A stretch of DNA of 31,028 bases from an uncultured Fretibacterium sp. (GTDB lineage Bacteria > Synergistota > Synergistia > Synergistales > Aminobacteriaceae), in NCBI GenBank assembly GCA_937899395.1, contig CALBPU010000055.1:1-31028 (forward strand). Direction: 5' to 3'. The position numbers and the translations under genes are program-made. The notes under the pieces are model-generated. The model was not told the origin of the DNA. It searched no databases and saw only the letters and a list, made by a program, of their open reading frames with translations. Shown in pieces: positions 1 to 7,282 of the stretch (the first letter of the stretch is position 1; the number at the start of each line of letters is the position of its first letter).

Positions 1-29
1 ATTGCACAACATAATTCATAGAAAGGCGG

Positions 30-57
30 TTGACAAAACGACAATGAGTACCATAAT
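30..57 (+). promoter_or_regulatory. Candidate sigma-70 promoter just before the 7-base repeat
   Basis: TTGACA at 30-35 and CATAAT at 52-57 are separated by 16 bases, which is close to the vegetative consensus. If used, transcription would begin around 64, inside the tandem repeat. The nearest ATG (44) would then not be in the transcript. The alternative is that the promoter lies upstream of the window and translation starts at ATG 44. The sequence alone does not decide between them. Confidence 0.4.
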
Positions 58-58
58 T

Positions 59-110
59 GACTCAGGACTCAGGACTCAGGACTCAGGACTCAGGACTCAG
101 GACTCAGGAC
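59..110. repeat. Tandem repeat, seven copies of GACTCAG
   Basis: Seven perfect head-to-tail copies of a 7-base unit (59-107) are followed by a 3-base partial copy. The unit length is not a multiple of three, so each gain or loss of a copy shifts any reading frame across it. The repeat lies between ATG 44 and the first codons of a methyltransferase reading frame, the position expected of a phase-variation switch. Confidence 0.9.
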
Positions 111-762
111 GAATTATGCCCGCGATAGACTTTACTGGAATCAATACTACTCATCACTAAGCGCAGAAACCCAACCAAGCAATTTTGCATTAAGCATAGC
201 AAGTGAACTTGACACTAATAAATCTATTCTCGACGCAGGCTGCGGCAACGGAAGAGACAGCATATATTTTTTGTCCCTCGGTCTCAGAGTAACAGGCATT
301 GATGCGTCAGATACAGCTATTAACAACCTGAACAGCTTTACTTCAGGTAACATTATGGCAGAATTTATTTGCGGAGACTTCGTGAATAATAATACAGTCT
401 ACAGCCGTAAATATGATTACGTCTACAGCAGGTTCACTCTTCACGCAATAACTTCATCACAGCAAAAAGACTTTCTCAGAAACTCAGCGCATATTCTCTT
501 GCCGGACGGAAGGCTTTACATTGAAGCTCGAACCCTGCATGATGATTTATATGGTAAAGGTGAAAGCGTAGGAGATAACGCATTTATTTATGACGGACAT
601 TACAGGAGGTTCATAAATCCTGAAGACCTGGCAGACACAATGAATGCTGACGGCTGGGAAATAATCTCATTGCGTGAAGGAAAAGGTTTCTCCAGAACAA
701 AAAACTCTGACCCTGTGCTCATGAGGCTTATTGCTAAGAGAAGGGCAGAGACAGACAATTAA
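61..762 (+). CDS. Class I SAM-dependent methyltransferase, 5' end broken at the repeat
   Basis: The frame is open from 61 to the TAA at 762, reading through the repeat as LRTQDSG units and then NYARDRLYWNQYYSS. The SAM-binding motif I is clear (ILDAGCGNGRDS, encoded about 220-255), followed by the acidic strand-2 end GIDAS. Later come YDYVYSRFTLHAI, LLPDGRLYIEART and the segment DDLYGKGE...YDGHYRRFI, which I associate with small methyltransferases found in capsule or surface-glycan loci; that link is from memory. No ATG, GTG or TTG lies in this frame before TTG 271, which is already past motif I and cannot be the true start. ATG 44 is in another frame and its translation stops at 158-160. One extra repeat unit (8 copies) or two fewer (5) would join ATG 44 to this frame and give 241 residues with 8 copies. 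No DNA-methylase catalytic motif (DPPY/NPPY) is seen, so a small-molecule or glycan target is more likely. Confidence 0.75.
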   Translation, partial: LRTQDSGLRTQDSGLRTNYARDRLYWNQYYSSLSAETQPSNFALSIASELDTNKSILDAGCGNGRDSIYFLSLGLRVTGIDASDTAINNLNSFTSGNIMAEFICGDFVNNNTVYSRKYDYVYSRFTLHAITSSQQKDFLRNSAHILLPDGRLYIEARTLHDDLYGKGESVGDNAFIYDGHYRRFINPEDLADTMNADGWEIISLREGKGFSRTKNSDPVLMRLIAKRRAETDN

Positions 763-793
763 CGCTATACATGCATCATGTTAGACAGCAAAA

Positions 794-828
794 AGTCCTG
801 CAAGATTACTGATTATTCCTGCAGGACT
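794..828 (-). terminator. Rho-independent terminator after the copA operon
   Basis: A perfect 9-base stem, AGTCCTGCA at 794-802 pairing with TGCAGGACT at 820-828, has a 17-base loop. On the minus strand it is followed by TTTTGCTG, so it most likely ends the transcript running through copA and the small secreted protein. It lies between two convergent genes and may also act on the methyltransferase transcript, though the plus side lacks a T-run. Confidence 0.7.
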
Positions 829-851
829 CTCTGAAAATATGACTACATGTA

Positions 852-1265
852 TCATTTCATCTCCAGAGACTCTAATATCTCGCCAAGCACCTCACCATTA
901 CGCTCTATCCCAGTCCCGATTATCAGCACATACAAGTCTTCATCTCCGTCTATCACTGCCTGACTCACTCCGTTGTTGAACTCGAACGTATACCCTCCGT
1001 CCTCGTCCTGTTCCGGTACAGTCCCGTTCAGCCTCTGCGCATACTCCTCCGCAAGTTCAGCTATACTCTTCCCTCCCGGATCATCTGCCGTTATCGAGAG
1101 CGAGCCTGATTTATCCCATGCAGTAACAGTAATCATACTTCCCTCTTCACTGACCGTCCAGCCTTCAGGGACATCAAGCGAAAAATACCTGAACTCCATA
1201 ATCTCAGCACACGCACATGAACTCATGCACACTATCAATAACGCCGCCAGCAATAAACGCCTCAT
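852..1265 (-). CDS. Small secreted protein of unknown function, coupled to copA
   Basis: The 137-residue product begins with a signal peptide (MRRLL, a hydrophobic core, then ACA before E21), so it should be exported; a signal peptidase I site after ACA looks likeliest. A lipoprotein is possible because cysteines cluster there, but no good lipobox is present. The mature part reads like a small beta-rich domain (FSLDVPEGWTVSEEG, later GYTFEFNNGVSQAVIDGDED), resembling PsbP/DUF1795-type secreted proteins; that resemblance is weak. Its ATG overlaps the copA stop by four bases (1262-1265), so translation is probably coupled. It has no Met- or Cys-rich metal-binding stretch after the signal, so a copper chaperone role is not supported by motif. 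Composition is about 53% G+C on a sampled line. Confidence 0.7.
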   Translation of the reverse strand: MRRLLLAALLIVCMSSCACAEIMEFRYFSLDVPEGWTVSEEGSMITVTAWDKSGSLSITADDPGGKSIAELAEEYAQRLNGTVPEQDEDGGYTFEFNNGVSQAVIDGDEDLYVLIIGTGIERNGEVLGEILESLEMK

Positions 1266-3490
1266 GATTTCCGCCCCCTTATGTTCACAAGATTCAGCCT
1301 CAGCGCATTAGTTACTACACAGAAGCTCGACAAGCTCATAGCTGCCGCACCAAACATAGGATCGAGTTTCAGCCCCCACAGTCCAGCCGCTAACGGAATA
1401 CCTATCACGTTATACACGAACGCCCAGAATAGATTCTGCTTTATGTTCCTCATAGTGGCCCTGCTGAGCCTCACTGCCGCCGGAACGTCCTCTAAGCTGC
1501 TCTTCATCAGCACAACGTCAGCCGCATCAATAGCAATGTCCGTACCTGCACCAATAGCTACACCAATATCTGCCCTAGTAAGTGCCGGAGCGTCATTAAT
1601 CCCGTCCCCGACCATAGCAACTTTTCCCTGTGCCTGAAGCTCACGAATAACGCTCTCTTTTCCGTCAGGCAATACTCCAGCAATAACGTCGTCGACTCCT
1701 GCCTCAGTGCCTATAGCTTTGGCTGTGCGCTCATTGTCTCCTGTGAGCATCACTACTTTCACACCTAGTTCCTGCAGTTCCTTCACTGCCTCCCGACTAT
1801 CAGGCTTCATCGTGTCCGCAACAGCTATTATCCCGAGCAACTCATCATCTCGCGCAAACACTAACGGAGTCTTCCCCGACTCAGCTAATCTCTCTGCCTC
1901 GTGAGCTAATCTCCAGTCGACGCTGACTTTCTCCGCCAAGAACTTCATGCTCCCTCCGACTAGTGATGAGCCGTTCGCGAGCTTGGCCGAGAGTCCGTTA
2001 CCCGGCAATGCCTGAAACTCCATCACTTCCCGCGCAGGAATCTTCTGCTCCTTCGCGTAGCCTGCTATTGCCCGAGCTAATGGGTGCTCACTCTTCATCT
2101 CAAGTGAGTACGCTAGAGAGATTAGTTCGTCCTCCAGAATGTCCCCTGCTGTCAGAATGTCCGTAACCTTAGGCTCGCCGCTCGTTATCGTGCCCGTCTT
2201 GTCGAGAGCCGCAATATTTATCTTCCCTGCCTGCTCAAGTGATGATGCAGTCTTGAAGAGTATTCCATTCTTTGCGCCCACGCCATTACCGACCATAATT
2301 GCCACTGGAGTCGCTAGGCCAAGTGCACAAGGGCAGCTGATCACTAACACGGCTATTCCGTAAGAGAGAGCCTCGCCGAAAGGTTTACCCGCAAACATCC
2401 AGCCAGCGACTACGCACACTGCTATAGCTATTACGGCCGGGACAAACACTCCGCAGACTTTATCCGCAATGTTAGCGATTGGAGCTTTTGTAGCTGAAGC
2501 ATCACTTACCATCTTGATGATCTGGGATAACGTCGTATCTTGGCCGACTCGTGTTGCCTCGCACTTGATGTAGCCGGACTGATTCACCGTAGCCGCCGAG
2601 ACAGAATCGCCTTGTGCTTTGTCTACGGGGATACTTTCTCCTGTGAGAGCCGACTCGTTGACTGCGGTGCTTCCCTCAAGGATTACGCCGTCAACAGGGA
2701 TATTTTCTCCGGGCCTGACGACAAAGACACTTCCTCTCTGGACTTGCTCAATTGGTACGGTGAATTCTTGGCCATTACGGATAACGTTTGCGGTTTTTGG
2801 TGCTAACTTCATGAGTGATTTCAGCGCGTCAGTAGTCCTGCCTTTGGAGCGGGCTTCTAACATTTTGCCGATGGTGATAAGAGTAAGAATCATTCCTGCT
2901 GACTCAAAGTAGAAATCATGTGGGGTGAATGTGTGTGGACGCGTTATCATGAAGAGTACGTAAACGCTCCATGCGAACGACGAGAAAGACCCCATAGCAA
3001 CGAGAGTATCCATGTTAGGAGCGAGGTGCAGGAGTGAGGAGAAGCCCGACACGAAGAATTTCTGATTGATGACCATGATTATTCCGGCCAAGAGCAATTG
3101 CGCGAGACCTTGAGCGACGTGATTACCCTCAAAGAATGCAGGCAACGGAAGGCCTATCATGTGCCCCATTGAGAAATACATCAGGAAAGCCAAAAATATT
3201 AACGAGAATATTAATCTGCGTTTTAATATCGGTGTCTCTTTATCCGTCAAAATATTTTCATCGTTTGAAGTTTCATTTATGATTTTTTCGGGCTGTTTTA
3301 AGCTCGCACCGTATCCCGCTTTCTCAACTGCTGCGATAATTTCGGCTGAAGATGCTGAACCTTCAACGCTCATTGAGTTCGTTAAAAGACTGACCGAACA
3401 TGACGTAACGCCATTAACTTTTTTCACAACCCTTTCAACTCTTGAACTGCAAGCAGCACAGCTCATTCCTGTAACATTATATTGTTCCAT
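1262..3490 (-). CDS. copA: Copper-exporting P1B-type ATPase CopA
   Basis: This is a complete P1B ATPase that exports Cu+ from the cytoplasm using ATP. It has one N-terminal heavy-metal domain with GMSCAACSSRVE. Counting from ATG 3508, the actuator TGES lies near residue 289, the membrane metal site CPCALGLATP near 392, the phosphorylated Asp in DKTGT near 436, the SEHPL nucleotide-site motif after it, and GDGINDAPAL near the C-terminus. The CPC motif is the Cu+ type. I prefer ATG 3490 (742 residues) because GGAAGG lies 10 bases upstream, whereas ATG 3508 has no ribosome site and is too close to a TATAAT box. No second metal domain or nearby CsoR/CopY regulator is seen. The first ~110 codons are AT-rich (about 30% G+C on two sampled lines) while the rest is about 53%, a break inside the first membrane segment. 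Confidence 0.95.
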   Translation of the reverse strand: MEQYNVTGMSCAACSSRVERVVKKVNGVTSCSVSLLTNSMSVEGSASSAEIIAAVEKAGYGASLKQPEKIINETSNDENILTDKETPILKRRLIFSLIFLAFLMYFSMGHMIGLPLPAFFEGNHVAQGLAQLLLAGIIMVINQKFFVSGFSSLLHLAPNMDTLVAMGSFSSFAWSVYVLFMITRPHTFTPHDFYFESAGMILTLITIGKMLEARSKGRTTDALKSLMKLAPKTANVIRNGQEFTVPIEQVQRGSVFVVRPGENIPVDGVILEGSTAVNESALTGESIPVDKAQGDSVSAATVNQSGYIKCEATRVGQDTTLSQIIKMVSDASATKAPIANIADKVCGVFVPAVIAIAVCVVAGWMFAGKPFGEALSYGIAVLVISCPCALGLATPVAIMVGNGVGAKNGILFKTASSLEQAGKINIAALDKTGTITSGEPKVTDILTAGDILEDELISLAYSLEMKSEHPLARAIAGYAKEQKIPAREVMEFQALPGNGLSAKLANGSSLVGGSMKFLAEKVSVDWRLAHEAERLAESGKTPLVFARDDELLGIIAVADTMKPDSREAVKELQELGVKVVMLTGDNERTAKAIGTEAGVDDVIAGVLPDGKESVIRELQAQGKVAMVGDGINDAPALTRADIGVAIGAGTDIAIDAADVVLMKSSLEDVPAAVRLSRATMRNIKQNLFWAFVYNVIGIPLAAGLWGLKLDPMFGAAAMSLSSFCVVTNALRLNLVNIRGRKS

Positions 3491-3519
3491 TAAAACACTA
3501 CCTTCCATAAATTTTCTTC

Positions 3520-3525
3520 ATTATA
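3520..3525 (-). promoter_or_regulatory. Candidate -10 box for copA
   Basis: The minus strand reads TATAAT here, about 30 bases before ATG 3490. No convincing -35 hexamer is seen at 16-18 bases upstream, so either the promoter is weak or it needs an activator such as a metal-sensing regulator. No clear dyad operator was found around it. Confidence 0.35.
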
Positions 3526-3582
3526 CAGGATTGTGATATTATTCTCAGGTTGAAATTTTAACGAAAGGAGAAAATTTTTATC

Positions 3583-4032
3583 ATGAAAGTAATTTTGAAA
3601 TCGGACGTTAGTAAACTCGGAAAAGCCGGGGCACTGCTTGAAGTCAGTGATGGTTACGCAAGAAATTTCCTTTTACCTAAAAATCTTGCGATCGAAGCTA
3701 CTCCGGGGAAAATTTCGGAATGGAAAAACGAACAAGCCCGCTTAAAAGCCAAAGACGAAAAATTACACAAGGAAGCCTTAGAGCTTCAGAAGAAATTACA
3801 GGGTAAAGCTGTTAATGTTGCTGGTAAAGCAGGGGAAAACGGAAAATTATTCGGGAGTATTACAGCCGCTCAAATTTCCGAAGCTCTCGAAGCTCAACAC
3901 GGACTTAAAAATTTTGATAAACGCGACATTAAAATTGATGAAGTCGTTAAACAACAGGGAAATTATAAATTTTCAGTGAAATTATATCCCGGTGTTCAGG
4001 CTGATATGACTTTAACCGTAACGGTATCATGA
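3583..4032 (+). CDS. rplI: 50S ribosomal protein bL9
   Basis: The 149-residue protein matches bL9 over its whole length. The N-terminal rRNA-binding domain shows MKVILKSDVSKLGK and GYARNFLLPKNLA, then a long charged connecting helix (about residues 41-75), then the C-terminal domain (GKLFGSITAAQISEAL, later FSVKLYPGVQADMTLTV). Length is normal for the family. A GAAAGGAG ribosome site lies 12 bases before the ATG. The stop overlaps the dnaB start by four bases (ATGA, 4029-4032), so the two are translated together; rplI-dnaB is a widely conserved pair. Confidence 0.98.
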   Translation: MKVILKSDVSKLGKAGALLEVSDGYARNFLLPKNLAIEATPGKISEWKNEQARLKAKDEKLHKEALELQKKLQGKAVNVAGKAGENGKLFGSITAAQISEALEAQHGLKNFDKRDIKIDEVVKQQGNYKFSVKLYPGVQADMTLTVTVS

Positions 4033-5378
4033 GATATTCTCAACCGCCCAACAGCCCCGAAGCTGAACGTGCAGTGTTAGGGGCCTGCATTCTATCAAAG
4101 GAGGCTTTAGGAAGTACCATTGAAATTTTGAAGCCGGACGATTTTTTCAACACTAATAACAAATTAGTCTTTGAAATTTTAATGAGCATGTATCTTTCTG
4201 ATACTCTTGTTGATATTGTAACTGTAGTTTCGGAGTTCAAAGCAAAAGGAATTTTTGATAAGATAGGAGGTCAACCTTATATTGCCGAATTAATAAATGA
4301 TTTAACGACAACAGCTAACGTAAAATATCATGCTGAAATTGTCAGAGAAAATTCAGTCAGACGAAGATTAATTGAAGCCGGCAATAAAATAATAGATCTT
4401 GCTTATCAAAATGATAAAGATGTAAAAGAAATTATCGAAACGATTGAGAAATTAATTCTTGACGCTTCACAGAATAAAGATTCGTCGGATTTTTTACACA
4501 TAAGAGATATTATTGCGCCGGTTGTTATTGATGTTGAAGAAAAAGTCAACAGCAAGACCCTAAAAAACGTAGGTTTTAATTCAGGCTTTCGAGATCTTGA
4601 ACAATACACGGGAGGATTTCAACCCGGAAGTCTTAACATAATTGCGGCTCGTCCTTCGATGGGAAAAACGGCGTTTGCGTTAAACATTGCTCAATTCGGA
4701 GGCGATAAAAAAAATTTGCCTGTTTTAATTTTCAGTCTTGAAATGTCCGCAGAACAATTAGTTATGAGAATGTTGGCAGCAGAGTCTGAAGTGAGTTTAA
4801 CACAGTTAATTAAAGGGACATTTGATGTAAAGGATTTTGAAAAAGTTCAAAGAGCCGCTGAAATTTTATCGAGAAGAAATATTTTTATAAGCGATGAATC
4901 TGTTTTATCGGCGATAGATTTCAGGACGAGATGTCGAAGATTTAAGACACGGCACCCTGATTTAGGATTAGTAATAGTAGATTATTTGCAGTTAATGACG
5001 GGAGGAGCAGGGAGGCTTGAAGGAAGACAGCAGGAAGTTTCGGACATATCGAGAATGTTAAAGGTAGCGGCACGAGAATTGAATTGCCCCATAATAGCTC
5101 TGTCGCAACTTTCAAGAGCTGTTGAAGGCCGTCCTGAAAAAAAACCTCAGCTTTCGGATTTAAGAGACTCAGGAGCGATTGAACAAGACGCAGATATTGT
5201 TATGTTGTTATACAGGGGAGATTATTATACGGAGGACGAGAATAACCCGAACTTAAACAGTGAAGCAGATATAAGGGTTGCAAAAAATCGAAACGGAAGC
5301 ACAGGGATATTGAAACTAACATTTCAGAGAGAGATAACAAGATTTGTAGCACATGGAAGCGAAAGAGATTTCAGGTAA
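4029..5378 (+). CDS. dnaB: Replicative DNA helicase DnaB
   Basis: This 449-residue hexameric helicase unwinds DNA ahead of the replisome. The N-terminal domain starts with PPNSPEAERAVLGACIL, typical for DnaB. The RecA-like C-terminal domain has Walker A ARPSMGKT near residue 208, FSLEMS, Walker B LVIVDYLQLM near 314, the ALSQLSR motif and DLRDSGAIEQDAD. No intein is present although the Walker A region is a common intein site. It follows rplI with a 4-base overlap. It faces the convergent nhaC, with a palindromic repeat between them. Confidence 0.98.
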   Translation: MRYSQPPNSPEAERAVLGACILSKEALGSTIEILKPDDFFNTNNKLVFEILMSMYLSDTLVDIVTVVSEFKAKGIFDKIGGQPYIAELINDLTTTANVKYHAEIVRENSVRRRLIEAGNKIIDLAYQNDKDVKEIIETIEKLILDASQNKDSSDFLHIRDIIAPVVIDVEEKVNSKTLKNVGFNSGFRDLEQYTGGFQPGSLNIIAARPSMGKTAFALNIAQFGGDKKNLPVLIFSLEMSAEQLVMRMLAAESEVSLTQLIKGTFDVKDFEKVQRAAEILSRRNIFISDESVLSAIDFRTRCRRFKTRHPDLGLVIVDYLQLMTGGAGRLEGRQQEVSDISRMLKVAARELNCPIIALSQLSRAVEGRPEKKPQLSDLRDSGAIEQDADIVMLLYRGDYYTEDENNPNLNSEADIRVAKNRNGSTGILKLTFQREITRFVAHGSERDFR

Positions 5379-5461
5379 AAATCAAAACAATGAAGATATT
5401 ATTAAGCTGTAGAAATTTTAACTAACAGAACACAAAAATCTTTCACTGTGGAAATTTTTTA

Positions 5462-5547
5462 TGACATCTCCCCTTCTCAGGGGAGACAAGAACAACAAAC
5501 TTGCGCCTTCTGACAAGGGGGAGAGGGTCATTTATGGCGAGGGGGTT
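5462..5547 (+). repeat. Dispersed palindromic element, copy A (5'-shortened)
   Basis: This is an 86-base copy of the element seen also at 10752 and 14889. An inner hairpin, TCTCCCCT-TCTC-AGGGGAGA, has a perfect 8-base stem. The 3' arm runs from GAGAGGGTCA to GAGGGGGTT and is essentially identical to copy C. The 5' outer arm (GACCCCTCC) is missing. It lies between convergent dnaB and nhaC and its last two bases form part of the nhaC stop codon. It may act as a two-way terminator, but that is inference. Confidence 0.8.
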
Positions 5548-7090
5548 ACGCAGCTTCTTCGGGATCGTCTTTTCTCCAAATTATTCCAATTCCAAGAGCT
5601 GTTAATGCGAATGCTACTAAAGGATTAAGCCAGTTCATAAAGCAATAAGGCAGATAATCCAACGTTGCTACACCTAAAACCGAACTCACATAAACTCCGC
5701 ACGTATTCCAAGGAACTAATACTGAAGTCATTGTGCCGCTGTCCTCAAGTGAACGGGACAACATTACCGGAGCAAGTTTCTTTCCGTCCTTCCATGTCCT
5801 TTCTTCAAATGCTCTTTTGAACATTCTTCCTGGAACTATGATTGATAAATATTGCTCGCTTAAAAATACGTTTGCTAAAAATGCTGAAGCCAACACTGAC
5901 GCTATCATTCCTGAAACGGTTTTTACATGGCGCATAAGCGAATCTAAAATTACATCAAGAAATCCGCAGACCTCCATTATTCCGCCTAACGATAACGCTA
6001 CAACTATTAAACATACCGTCTCTAACATTGATGTCATTCCGCCTCTCGTAAAAAGCTGTGTTAAAAGCCCTCCTACCTGCGAGAATACTTCCGATGTTAC
6101 TGTCGTTTCTGCTGTAAATGCGCTTGAAAATGTCGCTAAAATTTCGTTCATCGCTTCAGGAGTTACGGCCTTTGAAAACGTTTCTAAATATTCGGGAACA
6201 TAGCCTGAAAACAATACTTCTAATGTTTCGTGAGCTGTTGAGCCTCTGACAAGCGATAAAATTAAACTTCCTGTAATTCCTGCAACAATTCCGGGAATTG
6301 CTGAAATTTTCATCATTGCCATCGTTAAAATTATCATCGGCGGAATAAATGCCCATAACGAAATATTAAATTCCGCTCTCATCATTCCCTGAATTAACGC
6401 TATTCTTCCTCCGTCAGAACCTTGCGCAGTATTTCCCATCATGAAAGCTATTACTGCCGTTATTAATAACGTTGGAATTGTCGTTATCATCATGGCTCTG
6501 ACATGCTCGAACAATTCGCTTCCCGAAACTGCCGGAGCTAAATTTGTCGTGTCTGAAAGCGGTGAAATTTTATCGCCGAAATAAGCTCCTGAAATTACAA
6601 ATCCTGCTGTAATTGGTAAAGGCAGTCCGAGACCTGCGCTAATTCCTATTAAAGCAACTCCGACCGTTGAACTCGTTGTCCAACAGCACCCGGTAGCAAG
6701 AGCTACAACAACGCTGATAATTAAACTTGCAAGATAAAAATATCGAGGTGTCATGACTTCAAGCCCGTAATAAATCATTGTAGCTACAACTCCGCTTTGA
6801 ATCCATGAACCGACTAAACAACCGACGAGAATTAAAATTATTATCGCCTGAATTGAAACCTGAATTGCTCCTGCCATACCCTTCTCTAAATCTTTCCAGC
6901 TTACTTTAAGGTAAAACGAACCTACAAGTGCCGCAAAAATCGTAGCGAAAAGCAACGGAACCTGAGCAGGTAAACCAAAACCGAAATGCGAGCCTGATTC
7001 TAACTCAACATCAACTACACCGAAAGTAACTATTAATGCGCTAACCAAGAGCACAAAAATCGAAAGTAAAAGACCTGGACGTTTGCACAA
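5546..7090 (-). CDS. nhaC: Na+/H+ antiporter, NhaC family
   Basis: This is a polytopic membrane protein of 514 residues with many hydrophobic segments. The NhaC signature region is clear: ATGCCWTTSSTVGVALIGI, then SGAYFGDKISPLSDTTNLA (about residues 130-185). It should exchange cytoplasmic Na+ for H+ and help pH and sodium balance. The start is a TTG at 7090, supported by AGGAAG nine bases upstream; an ATG at 7098 is out of frame. The C-terminus ends WRKDDPEEAA with its TAA overlapping the edge of a palindromic element, so the last residues may have been changed by that insertion. It is divergent from hppA, another ion-motive protein. A role in tartrate/malate-lactate exchange (some NhaC relatives) cannot be excluded. 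Confidence 0.9.
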   Translation of the reverse strand: MCKRPGLLLSIFVLLVSALIVTFGVVDVELESGSHFGFGLPAQVPLLFATIFAALVGSFYLKVSWKDLEKGMAGAIQVSIQAIIILILVGCLVGSWIQSGVVATMIYYGLEVMTPRYFYLASLIISVVVALATGCCWTTSSTVGVALIGISAGLGLPLPITAGFVISGAYFGDKISPLSDTTNLAPAVSGSELFEHVRAMMITTIPTLLITAVIAFMMGNTAQGSDGGRIALIQGMMRAEFNISLWAFIPPMIILTMAMMKISAIPGIVAGITGSLILSLVRGSTAHETLEVLFSGYVPEYLETFSKAVTPEAMNEILATFSSAFTAETTVTSEVFSQVGGLLTQLFTRGGMTSMLETVCLIVVALSLGGIMEVCGFLDVILDSLMRHVKTVSGMIASVLASAFLANVFLSEQYLSIIVPGRMFKRAFEERTWKDGKKLAPVMLSRSLEDSGTMTSVLVPWNTCGVYVSSVLGVATLDYLPYCFMNWLNPLVAFALTALGIGIIWRKDDPEEAA

Positions 7091-7230
7091 TGAAACATTC
7101 TTCCTCTCAATAATAAATTAAAAACGGCGCAAATTTTAGAACTTTTTCGTGAAATTGCAAGATAAAATTTTTAATCCCACTTTCAATAAAAATTTCCTCT
7201 TAAAAAATAGTTATAAAAAGATTTTTAAGA

Positions 7231-7244
7231 TATAATTCTATAAT
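7231..7244 (+). promoter_or_regulatory. Candidate hppA promoter -10 boxes
   Basis: Two TATAAT hexamers (7231-7236 and 7239-7244) lie about 40-50 bases before the hppA start in a very AT-rich divergent region (7091-7282). No clean -35 is seen upstream of either, so the exact promoter is uncertain. Confidence 0.35.
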
Positions 7245-7282
7245 TGAAAATATTATATTTCCATAGGAGGTAATTTTATCCA

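Noticed and set aside
59..110. CRISPR array or iteron origin from the 7-base repeats
   Set aside because: Units are perfect and directly joined without spacers, far too short for CRISPR, and no replication gene or AT-rich unwinding box is adjacent.
61..762. Phase-variable DNA methyltransferase (phasevarion)
   Set aside because: The protein has SAM motif I but no DPPY/NPPY or PCQ catalytic motif and no target-recognition region; it fits small-molecule or glycan methyltransferases.
271..762. TTG 271 as the methyltransferase start
   Set aside because: It lies after the SAM-binding motif ILDAGCGNGRDS, which is clearly encoded upstream in the same frame.
4704..4711. A8 run in dnaB as a phase-variation switch
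   Set aside because: Short A/T runs are common in this AT-rich DNA, the frame is intact, and dnaB is essential.
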